Made by a program: the position numbers and the translations under genes. The notes below the pieces were generated by a model. It was not told the DNA's origin. It did no database searches and saw only the letters and a list, made by a program, of their open reading frames with translations. Positions 16,688 to 24,900 of a stretch of DNA of 28,618 nucleotides are shown here, piece by piece (position 1 is the first letter of the stretch; each line of letters opens with the position of its first letter). The stretch lies in contig JBFKOW010000023.1 of the NCBI GenBank assembly GCA_041628615.1, forward strand, positions 1 through 28,618, written 5' to 3'. The stretch comes from JAMWZF01 sp041628615 (GTDB taxonomy: Bacteria > Pseudomonadota > Alphaproteobacteria > Rhodobacterales > Rhodobacteraceae).

Positions 16688-17727
16688 CCACGGCGCCGCC
16701 CGGGTCCCGCCTGCGCGACGCCCGCGTGACCCTCGCGCATGGCGGCGGCGGCCGGGCGATGCGCGACCTGATCGAAGAGGTCTTCACCGCCGCTTTCCAC
16801 CCTCCCGGCATGGAGGACCAGGCCCGGCTGATGGCAGAGGCCCTGCAGGTTCCGGGGGCGCGGCTGGCCTTCACCACCGACAGTTTCGTGGTCACGCCGC
16901 TGGAGTTTCCCGGCGGCGACATCGGCACCATCGCGGTCTGCGGCACGGTCAACGATCTCGCGGTCGGCGGCGCGACGCCGCTCTGGCTGTCGGCGGCCTT
17001 CATCATCGAGGAGGGCACCGAGATCGCGCTCCTGCGCCGGATCGCCGCCAGCATGGCGCGCGAGGCCCGGGCGGCCGGGGTGCGGATCGTCACCGGCGAT
17101 ACCAAGGTCGTCGGGCGCGGGTCGGCCGACGGCGTCTTCGTCACCACCTCGGGCGTCGGCGTGATCCCGCCGGACCGCGACCTGCGGGCCGAGGCGATCC
17201 GGCCGGGCGACGTGGCCATCGTCAACGGCGTCCTCGGCGACCACGGCGCGGCGATCCTCGCCGCCCGCGGCGATCTCGCCCTGTCCACCGGCATCGCCAG
17301 CGACTGCCGGTCGCTGGCGGGGCTGATGGCGGCGGTGCTCGCCGCGGTGCCCGAGGTCCGCGCCGCGCGGGACGCGACCCGCGGCGGGCTGGCCTCCGCG
17401 CTCAACGAACTGGCCGAGGCCGCCGGGGTGACCATCGAGATCGAGGAGACGCTGCTGCCGCTCCGGCCCGAGGTCAGCGCCATGTGCGAGATCCTCGGGC
17501 TCGACCCGCTCTACCTCGCCAACGAGGGGACCCTCGTGCTGTTCGTACCCGGGGCGCGGACCGACGCGGCGCTGGCGGTGATGCGGGCGACCGAGGCGGG
17601 CCGCGACGCGGTGGCCATCGGGCGGGTCGTCGGGCAGGGGCCGATGCCGGTGGTCATGCGGACGGCCTTCGGCGGCAGCCGGGTCGTCGACATGCTGGTG
17701 GGCGAACAGCTGCCCCGGATCTGCTGA
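16684..17727 (+). CDS. hypE: Hydrogenase maturation factor HypE
   Basis: HypE dehydrates the carbamoyl group received from HypF into a thiocyanate on its C-terminal cysteine. The 347-residue protein has the glycine-rich start LAHGGGGRAMRDLI, the ATP-binding motifs TTDSFVVTPL, GTVNDLAVGG and TGDTKVVGRG, and the required C-terminal PRIC with Cys347 as the last residue. The ATG overlaps the hypD stop (ATGA). It is the last gene of the operon; the next gene converges on it 12 bases later. Confidence 0.95.
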   Translation: MTTAPPGSRLRDARVTLAHGGGGRAMRDLIEEVFTAAFHPPGMEDQARLMAEALQVPGARLAFTTDSFVVTPLEFPGGDIGTIAVCGTVNDLAVGGATPLWLSAAFIIEEGTEIALLRRIAASMAREARAAGVRIVTGDTKVVGRGSADGVFVTTSGVGVIPPDRDLRAEAIRPGDVAIVNGVLGDHGAAILAARGDLALSTGIASDCRSLAGLMAAVLAAVPEVRAARDATRGGLASALNELAEAAGVTIEIEETLLPLRPEVSAMCEILGLDPLYLANEGTLVLFVPGARTDAALAVMRATEAGRDAVAIGRVVGQGPMPVVMRTAFGGSRVVDMLVGEQLPRIC

Positions 17728-17732
17728 TCCGG
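17715..17732. terminator. Hairpin over the hypE stop, possible bidirectional terminator
   Basis: CCGGATC (17715-17721), a four-base loop, and GATCCGG (17726-17732) form a perfect 7-bp stem that includes the hypE stop codon and lies at the meeting point of two convergent operons. There is no T-rich tract on either side, so intrinsic termination would be weak. It could still limit read-through or protect 3' ends. Confidence 0.35.
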
Positions 17733-17739
17733 CCCTCGG

Positions 17740-20367
17740 TCAAGCGTCCGCGGCGGTCCGGGTTCCGGCGAGCGCCAGCGCCGCGTCGAGCGCCTGGTCG
17801 AGCCAGGCCGTCCGGGCCGTGGCCATCGCGGGATCGGGCGCCGGGCGGTCCGCCGCCGCGACCCGGCGCAGCGCCGCGGCGATCTCGTCCGCGGTGGCGG
17901 CGAAGTGGCCGCGGCCGTCGCCGCCCAGCAGGTCCGCCGCCCAACCCGCGCGCGGCGCGATCACCGGCACCCCCAGCGCCAGCGCGTCGAACAGCGGCTG
18001 CGGGGCCGGGTCGAAGGCGCCGGTGAGGACAAGGCAATCCAGTGCCGCGATGTGGCGCGGCCAATCCGCCAGCGCCACCGCGCCGACCGGCAGCGTCGCG
18101 ACGTCCAGCCCGGCCTGGCGCAGCGCCTCGGCGTAGGACGTCAGCCGGTCCCCGGCCAGCACCGCACCGATCCCCGGCCCATGCGCGCAGAGCGCGGCGA
18201 CGAACAGGTCGGGCCGGTGCCGCTCGCGCCCCTGGTGGATCTCGGGCCGCCCGAACCAGCCGGCCCGGAACCCGCCGCGCCGGCCGGTCCCGTCGCCCCG
18301 CGCGCACGAACCCGGCACGAGGCAGGGCAGGATGCGCCCGGCTTGCACTCCGGCGCCGGTCAGCAGCGCCGCCAGCGATGGATGCAGGACCTGCACCCGG
18401 CCGATGTCCGGCAGGGCGCTGCCCGGCCCGTCCGGGACCGCCGCCACATCGTGCACCTGGACGAGCGTGCGGGCGGGGTCCGGGCTGGACGGGGCCTCGG
18501 CCGTGCGGATCGCGATCCAGGCATCGGCGTCGTGCCGGGGCCGGTCGCTCACCGTCACGGCCAGGCCGCGCGACCGGGCCCGGGCGGCAAGGTCCACCTT
18601 GATCTGCTCGAAGCGCCAGCCCTTGTTGCGGGCGAAGACGTCGACCCGCGCCGGACGCGGCGTGGCGCGGGCCCGGGCCGGCGTCCGGGGCCGAAGCGCC
18701 CGGACCGCGGCGACCGGCAGGTCGACGGGCGGCGGGGCCGGGCGCGCGCCCCGGCTCCCGGCGGTCGCCACCGAGGCCAGCAACGCCGCCACCCGCTCGG
18801 GCATCCGCGCATCGGCCAGCGTCCACTGGTGCCGGACGAGGTGATGGGCATAGGCCAGCCGGCAGGCCCGCCGCTCCGGGTCGTCCCGGCTCGCGTCGAG
18901 GTCGGCCCAGTCGGCGGGCAGCGCGGTCAGGAACGGCGTCCGCCCCTCGGTCGGCCAGACGTTGCGGCCCAGGACCACCGCCGGCACCCCGTGGATCAGC
19001 CCGTCATGCACCACGTTGCTGTTGATCGAGACGATCCCGGCGCAGCGGCCCGAGGCCAGCAGCGCGTGCACGTCGCCGCGCCCGTGGACCCAGAGCAGGT
19101 CCTGCCGCCGCCGCATCCTGAGCCGGGCCTGCCGCCCGCCGCGCTTGAGATCCGCGGGGTGCTGCTTGAACACCACGGGCAGCGGCGGATCGGCCCGCGC
19201 CACCGCGTCGATCAGGTCCTGCATCCGGCGCAGGTTCGGCGGGGCGTGGCGGGTCAGGTTGGTGTCGTATTCCATCTGCAGCGGCACGAGGTAGAACCGC
19301 CCCGGCGGCAGCCCGTCCGGCGCGCTGCCGTTCTGCCGGGCCTCACGCGCGAGCCGGGCCAGATGCCGGGTGATCCGTTCCGTCTCGGGCTCCGGCAGCG
19401 GCGCGCCGTCCCAGGCGAAGGGCGCGATGTGGCTGTCCGCGTTGATGCCCGCCGGGCTGATCTGGTAGGCGGCGCGCGGCAGCCAGCCGTGCTCGCAGAG
19501 GATCCGGGGTCCGGTCCAGTGCAGGCTTCGCCCGTTCCAGGCCACCGCCACGGTATCGCCGGGCAGGCCGCCGGGCGGGCCGCGCCGCACGGTGTGGCCC
19601 AGCGCCGCGGCGCTCAGCGCCAGCGCGTCCATCAGGTCTCCGATCGGACCCGACCGCTGCCGCTGGATGGCGAGGGTCAGGAGCCGGGCCCGCCGGGGCC
19701 GGACAGGCGGCGCGGCGTCGGTGCCGGTGCCCGCGCCGGTTCCGGCCTTGGCGAGGAACGCGGCCACTTCCCGCCGCGGCAGGCTGGCGATCCGGCTGAT
19801 CGGCGACAGGTTGACCAGCTCGACCCCGCGCCGCGCCAGCGCCTCGGCCAGCGCGCCGTATTCGGCATCGATCCGGGCGAGGGTCGGGGTCAGCGGATGC
19901 GCGCCGGTCGCGCCGAAGAAATGGTCCTCGGTGAAGTCCACCCCGATCAGGCCGATCCGCGCCGCGCCCATCAGGGCGGCGAGATGGACCGCGGTGTAGG
20001 GCGAATTGCGGGCGTAGTGCAGTTCGCCGCGCCGTGGCGGGTCGATGCCCGCCTGCCGCCCGAGCCGGAACCGGACAAGCGGCACGCCGCGCAGCCCGAG
20101 GTCGAGATGCGAGAAGACCGCCCGCGCCCGGCTCGCCGCGACATGCCGGAACCGGTCTGCGGCGAATTGCGCCGGGCCGTTCAGCACCACGAGGTAGTCG
20201 GGGTCGAAGGCGCGGCCCACATCGTTGACCCCGATCGTCGGCACCCCGGCGGGCGGGACAAAGCCGCGCAGCGATGCGCCGCAGCCGCAGACGATCACCG
20301 TTGCCCCGGCGTGACAGCCCCGGAAGCTGTCGAGGTCACGGGCGGGGGGCGGCGCCTGGGTGTTCAT
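17740..20367 (-). CDS. Three-part glycosyltransferase/capsule-type protein in the eCIS operon
   Basis: An 875-residue protein that I can divide by sequence. Residues about 20-195 resemble the MptE/DUF115 type of Rossmann domain seen in sugar-transfer and flagellin-glycosylation proteins (VIVCGCGASLRGF, IGVNDVGRAFDPDYLVVLN, IGLIGVDFTEDHFFG). Residues about 225-535 resemble KpsC/KpsS capsule-synthesis transferases (FYLVPLQMEYDTNL, VVFKQHPAD, INSNVVHDGLIHGVPAVVLG). Residues about 570-870 look like a GT-B transferase half (DALALGVPVIAPRAGWAADLL). No signal peptide or membrane span is evident, so it should act in the cytoplasm. Its ATG overlaps the preceding stop (ATGA), which ties it to the injection-system operon. 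The sugar and acceptor are unknown. The domain assignments are from memory of motifs, and the third is the least certain. Confidence 0.7.
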   Translation of the reverse strand: MNTQAPPPARDLDSFRGCHAGATVIVCGCGASLRGFVPPAGVPTIGVNDVGRAFDPDYLVVLNGPAQFAADRFRHVAASRARAVFSHLDLGLRGVPLVRFRLGRQAGIDPPRRGELHYARNSPYTAVHLAALMGAARIGLIGVDFTEDHFFGATGAHPLTPTLARIDAEYGALAEALARRGVELVNLSPISRIASLPRREVAAFLAKAGTGAGTGTDAAPPVRPRRARLLTLAIQRQRSGPIGDLMDALALSAAALGHTVRRGPPGGLPGDTVAVAWNGRSLHWTGPRILCEHGWLPRAAYQISPAGINADSHIAPFAWDGAPLPEPETERITRHLARLAREARQNGSAPDGLPPGRFYLVPLQMEYDTNLTRHAPPNLRRMQDLIDAVARADPPLPVVFKQHPADLKRGGRQARLRMRRRQDLLWVHGRGDVHALLASGRCAGIVSINSNVVHDGLIHGVPAVVLGRNVWPTEGRTPFLTALPADWADLDASRDDPERRACRLAYAHHLVRHQWTLADARMPERVAALLASVATAGSRGARPAPPPVDLPVAAVRALRPRTPARARATPRPARVDVFARNKGWRFEQIKVDLAARARSRGLAVTVSDRPRHDADAWIAIRTAEAPSSPDPARTLVQVHDVAAVPDGPGSALPDIGRVQVLHPSLAALLTGAGVQAGRILPCLVPGSCARGDGTGRRGGFRAGWFGRPEIHQGRERHRPDLFVAALCAHGPGIGAVLAGDRLTSYAEALRQAGLDVATLPVGAVALADWPRHIAALDCLVLTGAFDPAPQPLFDALALGVPVIAPRAGWAADLLGGDGRGHFAATADEIAAALRRVAAADRPAPDPAMATARTAWLDQALDAALALAGTRTAADA

Positions 20368-21152
20368 GGGTGTGTCCGGGTGTCTTCGACCGGTTCCGCC
20401 GGGGCCGGGCTGTCAGGTGCGGCCTCCTCTTCGGTCGGGGCTTCGGGGACTTCGGTCGGGGGGGCCTCGGGCGCGGCGCTCTGCTCCTCGCAGCCCTCGG
20501 AGGGGTCGAAGGTAAAGCTGAACGGGTCGAGGTCGCGGTTCTGCTGCTCGATGGGCGCCCGGCGCGCCTGTTCGCGGGCCGAGGCGAACTCCGCCACCAG
20601 CCGGTCGAAATCGCCGCGGCAGAAGGTGGCCGAGAAGGGCACCGTCTCGGTCCCGTCATACTGGTGCAGGGTGTCGACGTGTTCCTGTTCGTGCGGCGCC
20701 AGCACCGTGTCGATGGCGTTCTGCACGTTGGCCCGTTCGCAGTCGGACAGGCCGGGGAAATCGTCGGGGCTGGGCAGCACGACGTTGGTGGTCACCGAGT
20801 AGGTGATCGTCACCTCGGTGCTGACCGAGACGCAGTCGCGCCCCTCGCAGCCGTCGCAGTCCGAGCCCTGCTGCAACGGGGTCTCGCCGACCGAGAACTG
20901 CTCGGGATTGAAGGTGAAGTGTGTCACCCCCTCAAGGGTGATGGTGCGGCCGTGGACGGCGCCGCTCGGACCCGGGTCGCCGCTGCCGGTGGTCGAAACG
21001 CTGCCCAGCCGGTGCAGCGGCTGGAGCGCGGCGGTCACCGGGTTCGGCCGGGCGGCGGCGGCCCTCGCGGCCCGGCCGGGCGCCGCTTTCGGCGCGGCGG
21101 CGGGCGGGTCGTCCGGGCGCTTCTTGCGGCGCCGCTTGCGGGGGGCCATCAT
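20364..21152 (-). CDS. HEQEH-motif putative metallopeptidase-like protein, eCIS accessory
   Basis: A 262-residue protein with three parts: an arginine/lysine-rich start (residues 1-45, APRKRRRKKRPDD), a folded core (about 60-215), and a proline/glutamate-rich acidic tail (217-262). The core has HEQEH at 154-158 within LAPHEQEHVDTLHQYDG, an HExxH zinc-site pattern, and six cysteines (99, 102, 107, 138, 178, 221) that could form disulfides or bind metal. Similar HEQEH cores occur, as far as I recall, in or beside DUF4157 proteins. There is no signal peptide. The start is ATG 21152 (ATG 21149 also possible); it overlaps the upstream stop. Whether it is a protease, a structural protein or a second cargo cannot be told from sequence. 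Confidence 0.7.
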   Translation of the reverse strand: MMAPRKRRRKKRPDDPPAAAPKAAPGRAARAAAARPNPVTAALQPLHRLGSVSTTGSGDPGPSGAVHGRTITLEGVTHFTFNPEQFSVGETPLQQGSDCDGCEGRDCVSVSTEVTITYSVTTNVVLPSPDDFPGLSDCERANVQNAIDTVLAPHEQEHVDTLHQYDGTETVPFSATFCRGDFDRLVAEFASAREQARRAPIEQQNRDLDPFSFTFDPSEGCEEQSAAPEAPPTEVPEAPTEEEAAPDSPAPAEPVEDTRTHP

Positions 21153-21931
21153 GTCTCGGTCCCGCCGATGGCAAGGCGCCAGCCGTCCAGCACCGGCGCA
21201 TCGGCCAGCATCCGCTGCAGCACGCGGGCGGTGTCGAGATCCGGCGGCGCGGCGAAGTCGAGCACCACGCCGGCGGGACCGGCCCGGACCGCGACCTCGT
21301 CCGGCAGGTCGAGCGCCCGCAGCAGGTCGGCCACCTGTGCCGCTGCCGCGGCGGCCCCGCCGCGCGTCGCCGCGAGGCGCGCCAGGCCGGGCGCGAGAGA
21401 GCCGAAGTTCTGCCAGAACAGCCGGTGCCGGGCCATCCCGGCGGCTGCGGGACGGGGCATCGGATCGGCCGTGGCGCCTCCGGTGCCGATGCCGCGCCGC
21501 GCCAGCGCGGCCCCGACGACGCCGCGCGCGCCATCCCGGTAGGCCCGCCGCCGGTCCGCCTCGGCCTGCGGTCCGCCACCCTTCGACAGCAGGGGCCCGA
21601 GCGCGGATTCCAGCAGTCCGGCGAGGTCCTCGAGGCTTTCGGACCGGGCGCGTCCGTCTTCGGTCAGCGCCGCAAGGCTGCGCAGCAGATCGGCAAGATC
21701 GCGGTCCGAGCCTTCCGACAGCCGCCGCGCCGCGTCCGCCACTTCCCTCGACAGCGTGTCGAGATCGGTCCGGGCTTCCGCGCCGCCGGTCATGGCGGCG
21801 AATTGCCCGGCGATGTCGTGCACCTTGCCGGTATCGACGCCCCGGCCGCCTTCGGCTTCGGCGAGCAGTTCGGCCACCAGCTTCCGGGTCAGGTTCTGCC
21901 GGTCGGATCGGTCGTCGGTCTGTCGGGGCAT
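21149..21931 (-). CDS. Hypothetical protein, 260 residues, eCIS accessory
   Basis: I do not recognise a family. The N-terminal half is polar and helical (VAELLAEAEGG, VADAARRLSEGSDRDLADLL and similar). A stretch around 165-200 contains HRLFWQNFGSLAPGLARL, followed by an alanine-rich helix, and the C-terminal 60 residues alternate hydrophobic strands (VAVRAGPAGVVLDFAAPP, LDGWRLAIGG). No signal peptide, membrane span or cysteine pattern is visible. Its ATG follows the DUF4157 stop with no gap (TAGATG), and GGAGG lies 8 bases upstream inside that gene's end. The position suggests a partner of the DUF4157 protein, for example a chaperone or neutralising protein, which is inference only. Confidence 0.7.
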   Translation of the reverse strand: MPRQTDDRSDRQNLTRKLVAELLAEAEGGRGVDTGKVHDIAGQFAAMTGGAEARTDLDTLSREVADAARRLSEGSDRDLADLLRSLAALTEDGRARSESLEDLAGLLESALGPLLSKGGGPQAEADRRRAYRDGARGVVGAALARRGIGTGGATADPMPRPAAAGMARHRLFWQNFGSLAPGLARLAATRGGAAAAAAQVADLLRALDLPDEVAVRAGPAGVVLDFAAPPDLDTARVLQRMLADAPVLDGWRLAIGGTET

Positions 21932-24900
21932 CTAGAAATCCTCCTGCGCGGCCTGGGACTCGCGCCATCTCACCAGCCACGGCGGGTCGAAGTCGATCAC
22001 CTTGAGTATGATGATCGCATCCGGATCGTTCTGCAGGATGCGTTGCGCGTGTTCTATCGCCCGGGTCGGGGGCGCGCGGTCATACTCGATATAGATCCGG
22101 CGGCCGTTGAGTTCCGCCGTGATCGTGGTCAGCTGAAGGTCGGGCCGATTGCGTCCGACATGCTCTCCCATCCCGCTGACCTGTTCCTGGTCCACCCGCA
22201 CCTCCACGATGTCGCCACCCGCGGCGCGCAGGTGCGCCTGCGCCAGAAGGATGTCCGCCTGCATCTCGGCGTTCTGCGCGGCGCTGTTCGACACCGTGCG
22301 CCCGGCCGGGTCGAGCGCGTCCGGAGGGGTGCGCCCGCGGGGCGGCAGTCCGTCGGTCACGAAGTTCGGCAGGTCCGCATGGGTAACCACCGTGCCGCTG
22401 TGGACCAGTTCCGTCGGCAGTCCCGCCGCCAGCGCCGCCTCGGTGCTGTCCGGCCGGGGCGTCTGATCGGGATGGAGCGCATCGGGCGGCATCGTGTCGT
22501 CGGGCCGCGGGGCAGGGCCCTCGAGCACTTCGGAATCGGACGGGCTTCGGGTCGGCCGCGGACCTTCGACCGGGTCGAGCCTTGGAATCCGCCCAAGGGT
22601 GTTCGCAATCTCGTCGATCCGGGCCTGGAACTCGGCGGTATCGCCGCCATCGCGGACTCGGGTCTCTATGTCGCTCACTTCGGCTCGGAGTTCGAGCAGC
22701 GCCGCGCGCACATCGGGGTCGGTCGCGCGCGCCGCCATGTCGTCGATCTTGGCGAGCACCGGCCCGCAATCCGTGCACAGGAACAGCCGCACCTCGCCGT
22801 CGATCCAGCGCCGCGGGACGAGGGTGTGGTCCTCGCCGTCGACCCGCACCGGTTCGGCGGCCTCGGCCAGTTCGCTGTCGCTGCGCTCGCGGGCGGGGGC
22901 GTCGGGTTCGGCGTCGAGCCGGGGCGCGTCGGGGCTGTCGGCGGCGCGGGCCGAGGCGTCGCTCAGGTTGCTGTCCGATATGCCGCCATCGTCCTCGACG
23001 CGCGGGTTGGCGGCGTCGTCGGCCTCGGCGCGGGTCCGGGCCTCGGCCTCGGCGTCGGGCGGCCGCGTGGCGGCGGGTCCGGCGTCGGGCTCGGCCGGAC
23101 GGCCGGTCTCGGGGCCGCGGGCCTCGGCCTCCGCGCCGACTTTCACGCCTGCGTCCACATCCGGGCGGACCGGCGCGTCCGGGCGGGCTCGGGCCGAGAC
23201 GGAATCCGCCACCGACCGGCTCACCCCGCCGGAGATCGCCTCCTGCGCCGCCTTCACGCTGGGCACTTCGCCCAGGCCCGCGGTGCCGACCGAGAAGGCC
23301 ATCGCGACGCCGAAATTGGCCCAGTCGACGCCGCCGGTCTCGATCAGCTGCTGGCCGATCTCCATCGTCGCGTCGGCGGCGAGGTTGGCGCCGAATTCGA
23401 GCGCCCGGCTGCCAAGCGTCCGGGTCACCGCCTGCGCGCCCTGCGCCACCGGGGTGAAGGCGGCGCTGATGCCGAAGCCGACGGCGCCACCCAGCGCCCC
23501 GGTGACGAAGCCCACCGCGGCGGCCTTGGCCACCCCTTCGTGCCAGGGATTGCCGTCGAAGACGTTGTTGACCACCTGGATAGTCGCCCCGGTCGCCGCC
23601 CCGAGCAGTGCCCCGCCGACCGTCGCGCCGATGAAGCCGGCCACCGCCGTCGAGGCCCCGAGCCCGGTCGCCAGCCCGCCGATCGCGCCGATCACCGCCG
23701 GCCCCGCGACCACCGCCACCACGATCACGATGGCGATGATGAGCACCCACTTGAGCACCGACTGCCACGCCGGCTTTTCCTTCGAGGCGGCTTCGGCGGC
23801 CTTGGTCGGGATGCTGTTCTCGCCGGTCCGCATGCCGCCGAGCGCGTCGCGGAGGCCGGCCTTCAGGTTCTCGGCGCCGGTCCGGAAGCCGGTCGCGAGG
23901 TTGCCGACGAGGGTCGCGTAGTTCGCGGCGAGCCCGGTCACGATGCCGGTCAGGGCGGTGACGGCGGCGGTCGCCATGGCTTCGGCGTCGCGGATCAGCG
24001 CCGCCATCGCCTCGATGATCCGGCCGACGGTCGCCGCCCCGAGGGTGGTGACCGCGGTGCGGGCGCTGTCGGCCATCGTCTCGGCCTGCATCCGGCCCTG
24101 GTCGGCGGCCTCGCCGAGCGCCGTGGCCGCCGCGGCCCCCTGCGCCGCGATCCGGCCCGCGACGCCGCCCAGCGCGGTGTCGAGGCTGGCGGCGAGCGAC
24201 TGCAGCGCCCCGTCCAGCATCGCCTCGAGACCCGCCAGCGCGTCGGCCAGCGCATCGCCCGGCGGCGGCGCCTTCCCGGTGAGCCCCGCCACCGCGCCCG
24301 CGACACCGGTGGTGGCCGACTGCACCGCGGCGGCGGCGTTCTGCAGCGCCGCGGCGGCGGCGGCATGGGCGGTCTCCTCCAGCGTGGCGATCTGGATGAA
24401 GCGCAGCTCGGAGAGGGTTTCGATCTGCGAGGCCCGCAGCGCCTCGAGGCTGGCCAGCGTGCCGGCCTCGGTGGCGTCGATCTCGCCGATGGTGGTGACC
24501 TTCGCGGCGGTGACCGCGGCCTTCGCGGCGTCGCGCCGGGCCTCGATCGCCACCCGGAACGCCGTTGCCTGCCCGGCGGCGGTCTCGGTCGCCTTCGCGG
24601 CGAGGCTCGCCACGTTGGCGAAGTCGGTGGGCATCCCCTGCCGCATGCCGTCGGCCTGTTCGCCGGCCGCGTCGACGAGGCTGTCGCGATAGCCTTCGCC
24701 GACCTGCCGGGCGGCGGTCATCCGCGCCCGCGCCCGCCGGTCGCAGAGACAGCCGTCGTACCAGCTGTCCTCGATGCAGCCCGACCCGTCGACCTTGCGG
24801 TCCCTGCGATAGGCGGCCTCGTAAGTGGCGGCGATCTCCATCGCCTCGGCGCCGACCTCGCGCCCGGCCTCGCGGACCAGCCGTTCGCCGGTCGCGTAGG

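Noticed and set aside
17905..20802. Plus-strand frame of 965 codons opposite the glycosyltransferase gene
   Set aside because: Shadow frame that spans a real gene boundary and has no recognisable domain.
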